From Tenodera sinensis (lineage: Eukaryota; Arthropoda; Insecta; Mantodea; Mantidae): a stretch of DNA of 64,000 nt. Position numbers and translations under genes: made by a program. Each line of letters opens with the position of its first letter. The first letter of the stretch is position 1. Where the stretch lies: the NCBI GenBank assembly GCA_030765045.1, contig CM060962.1, positions 209,857,636 through 209,921,635 of the forward strand, in the 5' to 3' direction. Below are positions 21,798 to 32,689 of this stretch, piece after piece. The notes beneath the pieces are model-generated. The model saw nothing but the letters and a program-made list of their open reading frames with translations. It had not been told where the DNA came from and searched no databases.

Positions 21798-22609
21798 TAC
21801 GGAGATTCATTTGAAGTCAGCAGTCATATTCAATTTAAGACGAATAATTCGTAAATTATAGGGAATGAAGTACTTACTAATATAAATAATAAAGGCAACA
21901 ACAACAATGATGATGATAATCGTAATGAGAATGATAATGATTATGATAACGATCACGACAACGACAACAATAACAATAAGAATAACAATGAGATACGTTA
22001 TAGCTAATAAATGTAAATACAAGAATACAACTATTGAAATGGGAGGTATGTTTGGGAATGAGAGTACCGCGGACATCTTTTAACTTAGCTTCGCTTGGCT
22101 TACAAAGCGTCACTAGCTATCTAAGGAGATAGATGCGTACCGTGCATCGCTCGTTCGAGAATTTGGGCGACTGGAAGTGATATAAATTTGATATCTAAGG
22201 TTTATCACAGTGTACATTTATATAAGTGAATTATGGATTATCAGTGAACAGCGAATTAATATTTTAAGAGGACTAGTGGTTGGCATGCATATAAACGTGT
22301 TCCGACATTAAGTTTGTAAAAAGTATATCTGTTGTCATCTTTCGCAATACCTGCGCTTAACCTGAGGTTAAGGCCTCAATTGGTCAATCTAGCCCGGGAA
22401 GATTATCTATAAGAACTTCAAGTCCATTGTACAGCAACGGAGATTAATATCTGCGTACTTTAAACCATCACTCCAACAATGCATCAACTGTCGACGACCC
22501 AACCCTTGTAACAAAGTGTGTTACTAGCAAGGTAATACTTGTTACCACCAATAAGGTCAACATGTGATCGGAGAACTTGGCATCGGAAGCCAAGTAACAT
22601 TTTTGTTAC
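21798..22609. other. Unidentified ~0.8-kb insertion in the LINE, with low-complexity GATAAC/ACAACA tract
   Basis: Interrupts the LINE between HAT (21797) and the HLENTVDYAITRQLQ segment (about 22610). Positions 21890-21985 are a degenerate run of AACAAC, GATGAT and GATAAC words. No TIR or coding region was recognised. Confidence 0.5.
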
Positions 22610-23889
22610 ACACTCAGCACCTGGAGAACACCGTAGACTACGCAATCACACGGCAGCTCCAGTCACAAAGTCCCTGCGGCTCTTGCTCCGACCCTCCTCC
22701 TGCCCTCAACCGTCTCACTGTTCAGCGCAACAATCAGACGCGCCTCGCAACGCTCAAGGCACCAATCTGACCTTGATAAACTTCGCCAATTGAACGCTGC
22801 TGTACGAGGCAGGACCGCAAAGCGCACAGTGGAACAATGAAACGCCACGCTGACAAATCTGGACGTTGAAAACCAATCAGTCTAGCTCATCGCAGAGTGC
22901 CTCTCCTGACAGTCTGTAAACATTCCCCCACTACACTACAAGCAAATAGCCACCACCGACTATGCAAAAACTGGGACTCTTGCGGACACCATATAGGGGA
23001 CTCTCGTGTCAAACCCACAGCCGATAGAGCTTGCCTTCGTGACAAGGCGTACCTACGCTTACGGCACATCTGCGAATACGACAAAAACACAACATGCTGC
23101 GAAAAACCTGTTCGTTCAAATAACAGGGATCATCAAACACTTACACAAGAAAGCTCCAGGCCCAGATCGCATCCCTAACATTGCACAAAAGCACTTGCTG
23201 CATAGTGCCCTTCGGGCACTGACAACAATATTCAACTTTGCACTGCAGCATACAACGTTTCCAGAGCGATGGAAAACAGTATTTCCCTAAAAAGAACAAG
23301 GACTGCACAAATCCTCATAACTATAGACCTACCAGCCTCAATACCCTCAGTGAACTCCTGAGGAAGGTTATCTGAAGCAACTTAATGCCCACCTCACGCG
23401 GTCTAACATCCTTATTCCTGAACAACTCTGCTTCCGTGCCAAACACCCTACCACATTAGTAATGTGACATTACAACTTCTTCACACATCACACACGAGTT
23501 TAACATCTGCAAAAGTACAGGCGCCGTATTTCTGGACAGAAACGGGCATTCGACCGGATATGGCACAGGAGTCTGCTGAGGAAACTGAGCTATTACTTCC
23601 GGATACAAACATTAAGCTCATAGCCAACTATCTTCACAACCACCAATTTCAGTCATGCGTCAACTCCACCTCCACCTGTTCCCGGCACTATTCACAATCT
23701 ATATGAGCATCCCCAAAACAAACAATACTATCCTCTAGCTATGCAGACGACCTTGCCTTGATGGCCCAGTCCGGCAACCTTAAATTGATGTCTGCACGTC
23801 TGCAGCAAGTCCTCACTGCTCATGAGGATTGACTGACTGATGGCCTATCAAAGTGAACCCCACAAAATCCCAAGCAACTGAATTTAAAA
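22610..23889 (+). pseudogene. Jockey-type LINE, part 3: reverse transcriptase
   Basis: Linker (LDKLRQLNAAVRGRTAKR near 22775-22825) followed by the reverse transcriptase: HLHKKAPGPDRIPN near 23145, LTTIFNFALQHTTFPERWK near 23225, a damaged YRPISL block, HLTRSNILIPEQLCFRAKHP near 23390-23445 and the catalytic SYADDLALMAQSGNL near 23735-23775. It then runs VNPTKSQATEF into the HINE-like copy at 23892. Numerous frameshifts; the middle of the palm between about 23460 and 23690 is not readable as protein. Confidence 0.8.
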
Positions 23890-23891
23890 AA

Positions 23892-24752
23892 TCTGATGTG
23901 TTGCACCCACATGACTTTCTCTACTCTTGTGCTAACCATTCTTACAAACTTTTATTCCTATATCCTCTTCGTGTTACATGATATAAACATTTACAGAAAT
24001 TATTTTATTGCTTATTTCCTTGTAGGTGCAAGCGGAATATTAGAATGCAGCAGGCTTTGAGTGATAGTCAAATCTTTTAAAGCTTTGAGATCCCATTCTC
24101 TTTACACGCTTAACACATAGAAAATGAACAACGATGTTCCATTTCATGAAAGTATTAAGTTTTCCAAACTGGCACAAATAACAATCTCCGAACTACTCTA
24201 CAAAAAATGTTATTGAGACATAAATTGTGTGTTTTAGCGAGATTTACATTTTTGTGTAGTAAGATTTTGTCTATCTCTTAGGGTTTACGAGTTATGCAAA
24301 AGTCATCCAGAGTTAACAGGACTACATAGGCTACAGCCAGAAAATTCAAAATATACATTTCATTTGTCATAAAAATACCTTAAACATATGTCATTTTAAT
24401 CAAAATCGTTAGAGCCATTTTCAAGAAAATCAACATTTTCGAAAAATTTTCCATGTAAAGGGTAGTTTAGGGTAGGTCTATTTTCTTCAAAATCTTCGTG
24501 TCGCATCCTTGAAAGGCATTAAACTTAAATACCAGCTTTGGTTTTTAGCCGACTTTTCGTTTTTGAGTTATGCTGTCCACAGACTGACACACACACCCAC
24601 ACCCACACGCCCACGCCCACGCACACACACAATTTTTCTAAAAATGATTTTTTTTGGATTCAGGGGGTGTCAAAACATATTTCCGGTGAAATCTCGACAT
24701 CGAATTTTTGGGTGGAATACAATGCTTCCTCTACTTACCAGTAGAGAAAGTA
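23892..24752 (+). mobile_element. HINE-like repeat, copy c
   Basis: Starts TCTGATGTGTTGCACCCACA and ends with the hairpin TTCCTCTACTTACCAGTAGA plus GAAAGTA. Contains the CAAAAGTCATCCAGAGTTAA and GTGGAATACAA words and an AC/CCCAC-rich microsatellite at 24586-24631. Inserted in the jockey-type LINE, whose reading resumes at 24753. Confidence 0.88.
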
Positions 24753-24916
24753 AAACGGGTGAAGCACCTACTACAAGCGCGAACCCTGCCACCGATTCAG
24801 CTCTTTGGCACGCCCATACCCTAGGCCAGGGGCTAACACGGAAACAAGTGCTTAATGCACGCTGAAAAACAAATGCATAACTGTGTAAGCTGTATCCTCT
24901 CGTTAACTAGGCTACT
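24753..24916 (+). pseudogene. Jockey-type LINE, part 4: thumb segment between two HINE-like insertions
   Basis: In one frame the sequence reads LPPIQLFGTPIP and then HGNKCLMHAEKQMHN and CILSLTRLLR. The PPIQLFGTPIP block is the conserved strand before the KYLGV region of jockey/R1-type reverse transcriptases. This shows that the two flanking HINE-like copies are separate insertions in one LINE. Confidence 0.65.
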
Positions 24917-25429
24917 CCGGCCTATTTCACCGGAAAAATATGTTTTGAGAGCCCCTGAATTAAAAAAAAAAAAAAAAAAAAAAAGCATTTTTAGAAAAAG
25001 GTCCGCATGTGCGTGTGTGTGTGTGTTTGTCAGACTGTGGACAGCATAACTAAAAAAATTAGGCCTTCCAACCACACATATAAAAAGCCGGTCAGTTAAA
25101 AAGCAAAGTTGGTATTTAAGTTCAATGTCTTTTAGGGATGCGACACAAAGATTTTGATGAAAATAACCCCACCCTAAACTACCCTTTACGTAGAACATTT
25201 TTTCGAAAATGTTGATTTTCTTGAAAATGGCTCTAACGATTTTAATTAAAATGACATATGTTTAAGATATTTTTATGACAAATGAAATCTATATTTTGAA
25301 TTTTCTGGCAATAGCCTATGTAGTCTTGTTTACTTTGGCTGACTTTTGAATAACTCGTAAACCGTAAGATACAGGCACAATCTTATTGTACAAAAATGTA
25401 GATCTCGCTAAAACACACAATTTATGTCT

Positions 25430-25461
<32 letters not shown>

Positions 25462-25781
25462 GTAGAGTGAACCATTTCGGAGATATTCCTTATTATTTGT
25501 GTCAGTTTCGGAAAACTTAAAACTTTCGTGAAACGAAACATCGTTGTTAACTTTTTTATATCTTAAGCGTGCAAGGAGAACGGAATCTCAAAGCTTTAAA
25601 AGATTTGACTATCGCTCAAAGCCTGCTGTATTCTAATATTCCCCTTGCACCTACAAGGAAATAAGCAATGAGATAATTTCTGTAAATGTTTATCTCAAGT
25701 GATACGAATATATAGGAATAAGAGTTTGTAAGAATTGTTAATACAAAAGTAGAGAATGTCACGTGAGTGCAACACATCAGA
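24917..25781 (-). mobile_element. HINE-like repeat, copy d
   Basis: Inverse orientation. The hairpin end is missing: it begins near CCTATTTCACCGG. It continues through an A22 tract (24963-24984), a GT run (25013-25027) and a T29 tract (25433-25461) to CACGTGAGTGCAACACATCA. Inserted in the LINE thumb region. Confidence 0.85.
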
Positions 25782-26530
25782 TTTGTACTTATGCGGTCCC
25801 GGTCTGCAGATATGCAGCAAAAGGCCACATCAACACGCTCCGATCTCTCCAAAACAGAACACTCCGCATTATCGCTGAATTTTCTATAGGTACGGTCAAA
25901 ACTGCTCCACCACGAAGTCCGGATGTATGCCGTTGAGGAGCTCATCAAAAAAATTTGCAGCCGCTCTCTACGATAATCGCCAAAAACATAGGCCACTTAG
26001 TCCATACTCATGGCAGCTATGAAACCACAATTAACAAGCACAAACGGCCTCTGTCACTTTTCGATCGGAACATAAGTGACGACACCCCCGCCGTGGCGGT
26101 CCACGATCACCTAAACCGCCTAGTGCAGTAGTAAATCTCTCACGCTAACCCACTGACTCTATCAGACCTTTCAGTTACAGCCATACTCTCCAACTGATCC
26201 AAGCTAGTAGCTGATTTCCGGACAAGTCTGCAGACATCGCGGACATAACTACAGCTACTCAACCATTTCAGTGAACAGAGTATGCAGCTCATTGGGTACA
26301 TAAATCATGACGACCAGACCGCAACACGGCAAAGGACGGTAAGCCCACGCCTCGCCATTCATTTTGTACATACATAATGTTAACAGGCCCGTGCCATCCC
26401 ATTTACACTTAAGCCTTAGCTCTAAACGCGTCCCTTACCACCATACAATAGCTTCATTACCGACATACATAGCTTCTGTGAATGACAGTCACCGGGCGCG
26501 GCCGGTGTTGGGCCGCTCTTAATAAAAAAA
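25782..26530 (+). pseudogene. Jockey-type LINE, part 5: C-terminal region and 3' tail
   Basis: Reading frames give AAKGHINTLRSLQNRTLRII and AEFSIGT near 25815-25890, VRMYAVEELIKKFAAALYDN near 25920-25970 and NKHKRPLSLFDRN near 26035-26070, the usual C-terminus of jockey-type ORF2. A stop follows at about 26130. From there to 26530 is probable 3' UTR ending in AATAAAAAAA (26521-26530), a polyadenylation-like end directly abutting HINE-like copy e. Confidence 0.72.
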
Positions 26531-27238
26531 TCTTATGTGTTGCACTCACATGACTTTCTCTACTCTTGTACTAACCATTCTTACAAATTCTTATTCTTCT
26601 ATCTTCCTCGTTTTAGTTGAGATAAACATTTGCAGAAATTATCTCATTGCTCGTTTTCCTGCACGTGCAACGGGAATATGGGAATACAGTAGGCTTCGAG
26701 AGATAGTCAAATCTTTTAAAGCTTTCAAATTCCGTTCTCTTTCCACGATTAACATATGAAAAACGAATAGCGATGTTCCATTTGACAGAGGTAGAAGCTA
26801 CCCAAAACGTGCACAAATAACGAGGAAAATCTCCAAAATGGTTCATTCTAAAAATATATTAGTTAGATGTAAATTGTATGTTTTAGCAAGATCTAAACTT
26901 TTTGTACAGTAAGATTTGGTGTGTTTCTTACGGTTTATCAGTTATGCAAAAGTCATCCAGAGTAAAAATGACTTCATGGGCTATAGCCAGAAAATTCAAA
27001 ATATACATTTTATTTGTCATAAAAATATCTCAAAAACACGTGGTATTATAATCAAAATCGTTAGAACCATTTTCAAGAAAATAAAAAATTTTCGAAAAAT
27101 TTTCCATGTAAAGGGTAGTTTAGGGTGGAGGAATTTTCTTCAAAATCTTTGTGTCGCATCCTTGAAAGACATTAAACTTAAATAGCAACTTTGGTTTTTA
27201 ACTAACTTTTCGTTTTTGAGTTATGCTGTCCACAGACT

Positions 27239-27325
<87 letters not shown>

Positions 27326-27443
27326 TTCTAAAAATGCTTCTTTTTATTCAGGGGCCTCAAAAGATATATTTCCGGTGAAATCTCGACATCGAATTATTGG
27401 GTGGAATACAATACTTCCTCAACTTTACGTAGTAGAGAAAGTA
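26531..27443 (+). mobile_element. HINE-like repeat, copy e
   Basis: Starts TCTTATGTGTTGCACTCACA directly after the LINE A-tract and ends TACGTAGTAGAGAAAGTA. One of the best-preserved copies. Contains the 84-bp CA array at 27241-27324 at the position where other copies have short AC, TG or GTCC runs. Confidence 0.9.
27241..27324 (+). repeat. (CA)42 microsatellite
   Basis: Uninterrupted CA dinucleotides within HINE-like copy e, just after the CCACAGACTGA word. Confidence 0.97.
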
Positions 27444-27477
27444 AAAACACTGTGTATGTAGAATACACTATACTATG

Positions 27478-27665
27478 GTCGGCGAGAAATAACCTGGTAC
27501 TTGACGGCTAGCTGATTTACTCACCTGCGAACAAGGCTAGCCCGATTTCGTCCAATCGACTACTTGTTGCGCAATAGTAACACGATTGGACGAGATAGAG
27601 CTAGCCTCGTTCGCAGGTGAATGAATCACGTGGCTGCCAAGTGCCAGGTTAGCTCTCGCTGACTG
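27478..27665. mobile_element. Palindromic MITE (long hairpin), copy 1
   Basis: Nearly the whole element folds on itself. GTCGGCGAGAAATAACCTGG at 27479 pairs with its imperfect complement ending at 27664, and GTCCAATCG (about 27570-27578) pairs with CGATTGGAC. The loop is about 20 bp. A second copy is at 31763-31953. No coding capacity. Confidence 0.85.
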
Positions 27666-27679
27666 TAGATAATACAGCA

Positions 27680-28003
27680 TCAACTTTTATAAGATTGGGC
27701 TATTTGCTGAACCTGATTTGCATCATGATTACCTATTCAGCCATCTTTTGCCCACATGCATTATCTTCACAGTTGTGATGAGCCACACAGTAGGAGTATT
27801 TTGTTCTTAGGAGATTCAGGTCCTCAGCCCAAAAGAAAACCGGAGTTATCATCATTGTTATAAAAGTATGTTGTTTTGATTTTGTTGTTATCGACTAGCT
27901 TTATGGGTAGTCTCCCATAATGGGACAACAAAGACTCAATGTATTAGTAGTACTTTCAATAGAGAAAGAATACATTACTTACATAGAAAACTTGAACGAG
28001 AAG
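27680..28003 (+). pseudogene. ZMYM1-like hAT remnant, copy X (left part)
   Basis: 27690-27900 matches 31700-32250 (words CATCATGATTACC, CAGCCATCTTTTG and GTATGTTGTTTTGATT), and 27935-28003 matches the C-terminal end of the hAT at 36063-36341 (LSIEKEYITYIE). Copy X is therefore an internally deleted ZMYM1-like hAT whose 5' part is joined to its 3' end. hAT-B is inserted right after it. Confidence 0.65.
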
Positions 28004-28908
28004 GTTATAACTAGGGCTAGGAAGTCGAGGACTTATAAATTACCTAAAAGGACCTTTAAAAAGACCTAAAATATCCCAAAAAGGACATAAATATTGGGAA
28101 AAAGGACTAAAGAAGTGATACCTGCAAATTAATAAATTCATTTTCAATTAGATATTTAATGAATAAGCTTGAAAGTACAACAGTCAAATGATATGCAACA
28201 CGTAGAGCGAGAAAAACTGCATGAAAGAAATGCTTCTTCTTGTTCAGCAACCAACAATGGACATTCTGGCGAAAGAAATTGAAATAGATATAATTAAATC
28301 ATACTTGGCTTAATCACCCTAAAGTTACAGAAACTCAGAAAGCTTACCTCAGTTGGCGTCACAGTATATCACAAGTCATCGACACCACGTTGCGAAACAT
28401 TGAACAACTTCTCTTCACGTCAACGGATTTCATTGGTGCATACTTGAAACGAATGAAATCTTGTGAAGAAAACTCCTCTTCAAAAGCAATCACATCAGAA
28501 TGTTCTCCTTTCATTATTTCACTTATCTTGCACATTATTTCATGTCCCTGGCTTTTTTCAAGCATTAGTTTTTTCATCTTCTGACTGATGGCTTTTCCAG
28601 TTTCATCTTCACAATGTTGCAATTTGATGCTGTACATCACTCCCTCTGTGATCACTGAATGAATGGTTTAATTTCGTTTTTCAAGATAGTTGATGGCTGT
28701 CACCAAATTAGCAAAATTGCTGTTAATGTATTCCAGATTGCCCTTCAGTTGAGGTTTAGCTATCAGATCCTGTAACATGGCAAAATAAGCAGCATCTTCC
28801 CTATTCAAACTATCAATCACGGATATGACCTCCTGAGACCCAGAGACCTTTTTTCAGAAAACATGTGTGAAAGTGGGTTTCTCATGTCTCTTTATACCTA
28901 AATTCATC

Positions 28909-28987
28909 GAGAAAAATGTGTAAACAATTTTCAATATACAGTTTTTATAAAATGTGTAAACAATTTTCAATATACAGTTTTTATGAA
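28909..28987. repeat. Two tandem ~37-bp repeats inside hAT-B
   Basis: TGTGTAAACAATTTTCAATA with TACAGTTTTTAT occurs twice in direct succession (about 28916-28952 and 28953-28989). A local duplication in the middle of the decayed transposase. Confidence 0.88.
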
Positions 28988-29313
28988 AAGTGAAGTACGG
29001 TATGCTGTACCTTGGGTCTTGAAAACAATAGTCCATATAGTGAAAAAAGATTAATTCAAGAGAACTTCAAAACTGTTTAATACATCTAAACATACATATA
29101 AGTACAATACATGGTTATATAACAATAAAGGTAAATAACTAGAATGGAATTAGTATATTTTAATCACATCTAAATGATTGCAGTAATACGCACAAGCGCT
29201 TAACCAAGTAGGTACCCCACCGTGTCAGAATTGATTCTGGAGGTAAAGGGATTCCAGGGGCATTCTCGTGGAAATGGCACACTCTAGTCGGGAATTTTAA
29301 GAATACTTTCTTA

Positions 29314-29573
29314 ACACTGGACACTAGAAAAATTAAAAATTATTTTGTTGTTTAATGACGCTGTCAATTGCCAGGATCACATCAGCGTCGCCGGTGTGCC
29401 GGAATTTTGTTCTGCAGGAGTTCTTTTACATGCCAGTAAATCTACTGACATGGAGTTGTCGTTTTTAAGCACACTTAAAAACCATCGGCCTGGGCCGGAT
29501 TTGAACCCGCGACCTTGGGAACAGTAGGCCAGCGTCTAACCAACTGAGCCACCCAGACCGACACTGGACACTA
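29314..29573 (-). mobile_element. tRNA-derived SINE (family S2) with 13-bp TSD
   Basis: Body 29327-29560 on the minus strand: box A GGTGGCTCAGTTGG, box B GGTTCAAATCC, a unique body with ATTCCGGCACACCGGCGAC, and an AT-rich tail. Flanked by ACACTGGACACTA at 29314-29326 and 29561-29573, identical. It splits the hAT-B transposase after DVDKVVSS. Confidence 0.95.
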
Positions 29574-30020
29574 CTTTGTCAACATCTGGAAGGTGTTTTC
29601 GCACTTCTTCACTCACTCGATGCAAAGCATGCGCAAGGCAGGTTAGATGAACCAATTTCGGATAAAACGATTTAATTGCCTTTCCTGCCTTTACCATGTA
29701 TGGTGCTGCGTTAGTGACAAAAAGCAGCACATTGTCGTGTTTTATTCCTCGCGGCTACAAGAGAAAGAGACTTTTATCAAACAACTGGCAAATAGTTTGA
29801 TGGTTCACTCTCTCCAGAATTTCCATTGCGAGAAGAAATATTTTCCTTGCTCTGTCTTCCTCTAATGTACCAACAATCACATTTGCAACAGAGCGACCCA
29901 CTTCATCGCTTGTTTCATCGATAGACACAAATATTGATTTATCCACAACGTAGGCGCAAATGTTTTCTGGTGTTTTCATAGCAGCGGTGCACGTAATCCT
30001 TCCGGAGGGCATACTCGTCG

Positions 30021-30184
30021 GGAATATTCCAATTATATTATTTTTATTTGTCTTTTTATGACGCTGTCAACTGCCAGGATCATATCAGCGTCGCAGGTGT
30101 GCCGGAATTTTGTCCCGCAGGAGTTCTTTTACATGCCAGTAAATCTTCTGACATGGAGCTGTCGTTCCAGGAATGTTCCAGTTA
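30021..30184 (-). mobile_element. 5'-truncated SINE S2 copy with 15-bp TSD
   Basis: Body about 30036-30169, matching the 3' two-thirds of S2 without the tRNA-like head. Flanked by GGAATATTCCAATTA (30021-30035) and GGAATGTTCCAGTTA (30170-30184), 13 of 15 identical. Inserted into hAT-B between the zinc finger and the IPDE segment. Confidence 0.85.
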
Positions 30185-30842
30185 GTATAATGTTCCAAAA
30201 ACTTTTGAACAATTCATTGCATATCTTTGCTAACAGAATATTCGCGCTAAGGCACTACAATGGTCTTTGTAAAATGGAGATGACTTAGAACCACTAGCAC
30301 TTTTTCCTAACAGAAGTTGTGATTTTCTTTTCTCCGCGGCTGCTCTCATATGTTTCTCACACTCATTGTGCTGCTGAACATGGTACCACTTTCCTGCAGT
30401 AACTTTCACTTCACAATATTTGCAGTAAAAATGCTTCCAACAGTAGAAAATACCTCTGCTCCAAATTCAGATATAAGTTGTTGCAAAAAAAGACATTTAA
30501 CTAGGCTTAGTTTTTGGCATGTTTACGACCTGGATTTATTTCACAAACTATGAAACTGCAGTGAAACATAAGCTGAATACAACCTACCCACTCCTACCCT
30601 CTGGTCGAGGTCATTGTCACAATGCTGGTAAAAAAAATGAGATATTTAGAGAGGGTTTACTAGGTTCTCTGCTGGTGCTAATTACTTGAATACAATAGAA
30701 AGGTTCCTCTCACCTGTTACCCACTGTAGCCAGTGCTGGAGTGCGTATTAGTTAAAAGAATTTGGAATTTATGCTAGACTCTGTTGAACAGGAAAAAAGA
30801 CAGTCAAATGAATTGCAAGAAAACCGTTAAACAAAGCAAAAA

Positions 30843-30960
30843 TTCTAAAAAAGGGACCTTTAAATAGAAAATAGCTAACAAGGCAAAAAGGACAAATAAA
30901 AATTCTAAAAAAGGGCCTTTAAATAAAAAATAGCCAAAAAGGCAAAACAGGATAAATAAA
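30843..30960. repeat. Two tandem ~60-bp subterminal repeats in hAT-B
   Basis: AATTCTAAAAAAGGG followed by CCTTTAAAT and a GGCAAAA-GGA-AAATAAA segment is present twice. It lies near the 5' terminus of the gene strand. hAT transposases bind subterminal repeats, so this may be a binding-site duplication (inference). Confidence 0.8.
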
Positions 30961-31076
30961 ATCCTCCATTTTCTGGCCTATAGTGACACATAATTAACAT
31001 ATATTATGTTGGGCCTCATCTTCAAACACTAGGGAAGAAAAGGATTTTTCCTCAACTTCCTAGCCCTGATTATAAC

Positions 31077-31190
31077 ATTTGCTGAGCAGAAGTATAGGAG
31101 AGCATAGTTCCTGTTTAAATAAGCGTTACATAACTTTTTGAAAGGCAACTTCAATAATTACAGTTTTGTAAGATGCACAATGTTGGAGCA
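31077..31190 (+). pseudogene. ZMYM1-like hAT remnant, copy X (right part, 3' UTR)
   Basis: TTTGCTGAGCAGAAGTATAG and AGTTCCTGTTTAAATAAGC match 36610-36656 downstream of ZMYM1-like hAT copy Y. This shows that copy X continues after hAT-B. Confidence 0.8.
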
Positions 31191-31191
31191 A

Positions 31192-31277
31192 TACTTAACA
31201 GAAATGCATATAATGTAACTATATTCACTGTTATACTTAACAGAAATGCATATAATATAACTATATTCACTGTTTCA
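31192..31277. repeat. Two tandem 42-bp repeats
   Basis: ACTTAACAGAAATGCATATA followed by AT(G/A)TAACTATATTCACTGTT occurs twice in direct succession with two differences. Confidence 0.93.
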
Positions 31278-31762
31278 GGATGGACTCACTTGGATAAGAC
31301 TGTGTTTTCAGTTAGAGACGAACCTCATCCTTCAACCCAATCCCTTGCCACCAATTTCATCCAGGCATAATCAGGGCTTCACCCATGCTTATGTTCTGAC
31401 ATCCCACGTTCTCCTGGTATAGCCCAAATGGCTGGCTGGCCAACATACCCATTCCATGAATCTGGGTGCAATAGCGATACTACTGCTCTTCCTCACTTGA
31501 ATTCTCTCCAGTGAGATTTTTTAGCAGGCAGTGCCATCAGGTGAAGGCTACACTCTCAGCTGTGTACTCCTAGTACAGTTGGGATAAGTTCATAAATGGA
31601 TTTTTCCTACACTTGAAAAAAAGAAAAATAAATATTCTGAATAAAGAAAAAGACAAAGTAGATGGGACGTTTTGAAAATTCATGTGTAAAAAGAGATTGA
31701 GTTAATTGATGAGTCTGGTGTACATCATGATTACCTTTTCAGCCATCTTTTGGCCAGATTTA
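31278..31762. other. No gene recognised; start of ZMYM1-like hAT copy Y 5' region
   Basis: Mostly unassigned. 31690-31762 matches 27680-27745, so the non-coding 5' part of ZMYM1-like hAT copy Y probably begins here. Confidence 0.4.
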
Positions 31763-31953
31763 CAGTCAGTGAGACCTAACCTAGTACTTGACAGCTAGCT
31801 GATTCACTTACTTGCAAACGAGGCTAGTCCTTTCTTGTCCAATCGACTAATTGTTGCGCAGTGTGTTTGTAACACAATTGGACAAGAGAGGGCTAGCCTC
31901 GTTTGCAGGTAAGTGAATCAGCTGTTAAGTGCCAGGTTATTTCTCGCCGACTG
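31763..31953. mobile_element. Palindromic MITE (long hairpin), copy 2
   Basis: Starts CAGTCAGTGAG and ends GAGAAATAACC complement plus CGACTG. AAACGAGGCTAG (about 31816) pairs with CTAGCCTCGTTT, and TGTCCAATCG pairs with CAATTGGACA. The related sequence at 27735-27775 lacks the hairpin, giving an approximate empty site (CAGCCATCTTTTG...TATCTTCAC). Same family as 27478-27665. Confidence 0.85.
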
Positions 31954-32085
31954 TTGTATCTTCACAATTGTGATGAGCCATATACAGCGGCGTCCATTTG
32001 GGCTTCCGTGGCTTAGTCCCGAAGGAAGAAAGAAAAGGAGGAGTTCATCATCATATGCTTCTTTAAAACCTTATCAGGTAACTCA

Positions 32086-32215
32086 TCTTAACTGAGATTC
32101 GAAACCAGGATCTCTTGAATGTAAGGCAGACATGCTACCACCACACCATAGAGGCAGGCTGGACATTTTCTCCCAGGTAGGGAATCAAACCCCGGTCTCC
32201 CATGTGACAGAAGGT
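32086..32215 (-). repeat. Tandem pair of tRNA-like segments
   Basis: Minus strand: GGGGTTTGATTCCC (box B-like, about 32187-32200), followed by a second unit TATGGTGTGGTGGTAGCATG (box A-like) and CCTGGTTTCGAATCTC (box B-like, about 32095-32110). The second unit resembles tRNA-Val and carries TAC at the anticodon position. The acceptor arms do not pair, so this is tRNA-derived repeat sequence rather than a functional tRNA gene. Confidence 0.55.
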
Positions 32216-32689
32216 ATGTTGTTTTGATTCTTTCATCATCTGCTAGTTTTATGGTGCAATTTTCCCTTTGCACATGTTGGTACGCAGAACTGTATGATAA
32301 TACTTCTAGTGGCATGGCTTGAGCTAGACACCAATCAGGGCTGGTTGCCAAAAATATATAGCTGGGTGAGAGTGAAGGGAAAGTGTGGCTAGTTGTACTG
32401 GGAATTTGGGGCTATTACATGCATGTGCCTGTATGTATAATGAGTATTGTAGTTTGTTTGGTTTCTTTTTATTGCTTTGGGCTTTCTTTCATTATGAGCA
32501 AGGTTGAGTTTTTGTTGTCATTCACATGTTAGGTGACCACGAACAACTTTGTATTAAACAGTTAGGCTCTGATCATCCTAATGTTTCTCTAATATAGAAA
32601 CATATAGTCACACTCTTTCAATCCAGACTGGTACAAGATGAAACAATGGTTGACAGCTAGCAAGATCAAGAGGAACACTCTTTTGCTTT
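32216..32689. other. No gene recognised
   Basis: AT-rich sequence that may be 5' non-coding part of the ZMYM1-like hAT copy Y. No motif found. Confidence 0.4.

Larger units (their letters stand above)
28359..30520 (-). pseudogene. hAT-B transposase relic (CGGBP1-like hAT family)
   Basis: Minus-strand order: zinc finger FYCKYCEVKVTAGKWYHVQQH...H near 30395-30460; PDEYALRKDYVHRCYENT near 29960-30010; DKSIFVSIDETSDEVGRSVA near 29890-29945, holding the first catalytic-type Asp; FVTNAAPYMVKAGKAIKSFY near 29670-29720; LTCLAHALHRVSEEV (the hAT CxxH motif) near 29610-29655. The SINE follows, then LPPESILTRWGT near 29220, and the C-terminus FIRFKYAPMKSVDVKRSCSM near 28385-28450, where the catalytic Glu of the usual ER-FS is Lys. 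Frameshifts, stops and two SINE insertions make it nonfunctional. Confidence 0.82.
28004..31076 (-). mobile_element. hAT-B: full-length hAT DNA transposon with TIRs and 8-bp TSD
   Basis: Element 28012-31068. Ends are TAGGGCTAGGAAGTCGAGGA and, inward from the right, CAGGGCTAGGAAGTTGAGGA. TSDs are GTTATAAC (28004-28011) and ATTATAAC (31069-31076). The gene is on the minus strand. Two SINEs are nested inside (29327 and 30036). Subterminal AAAGGACC-type words occur at both ends. It interrupts ZMYM1-like hAT copy X, whose 3' end resumes at 31077. Confidence 0.88.

Noticed and set aside
21807..22113. Ile/Val-rich and His/Tyr-rich minus-strand frames resembling a membrane segment
   Set aside because: They come from the degenerate GATAAC/ACAACA tract, not from a gene.
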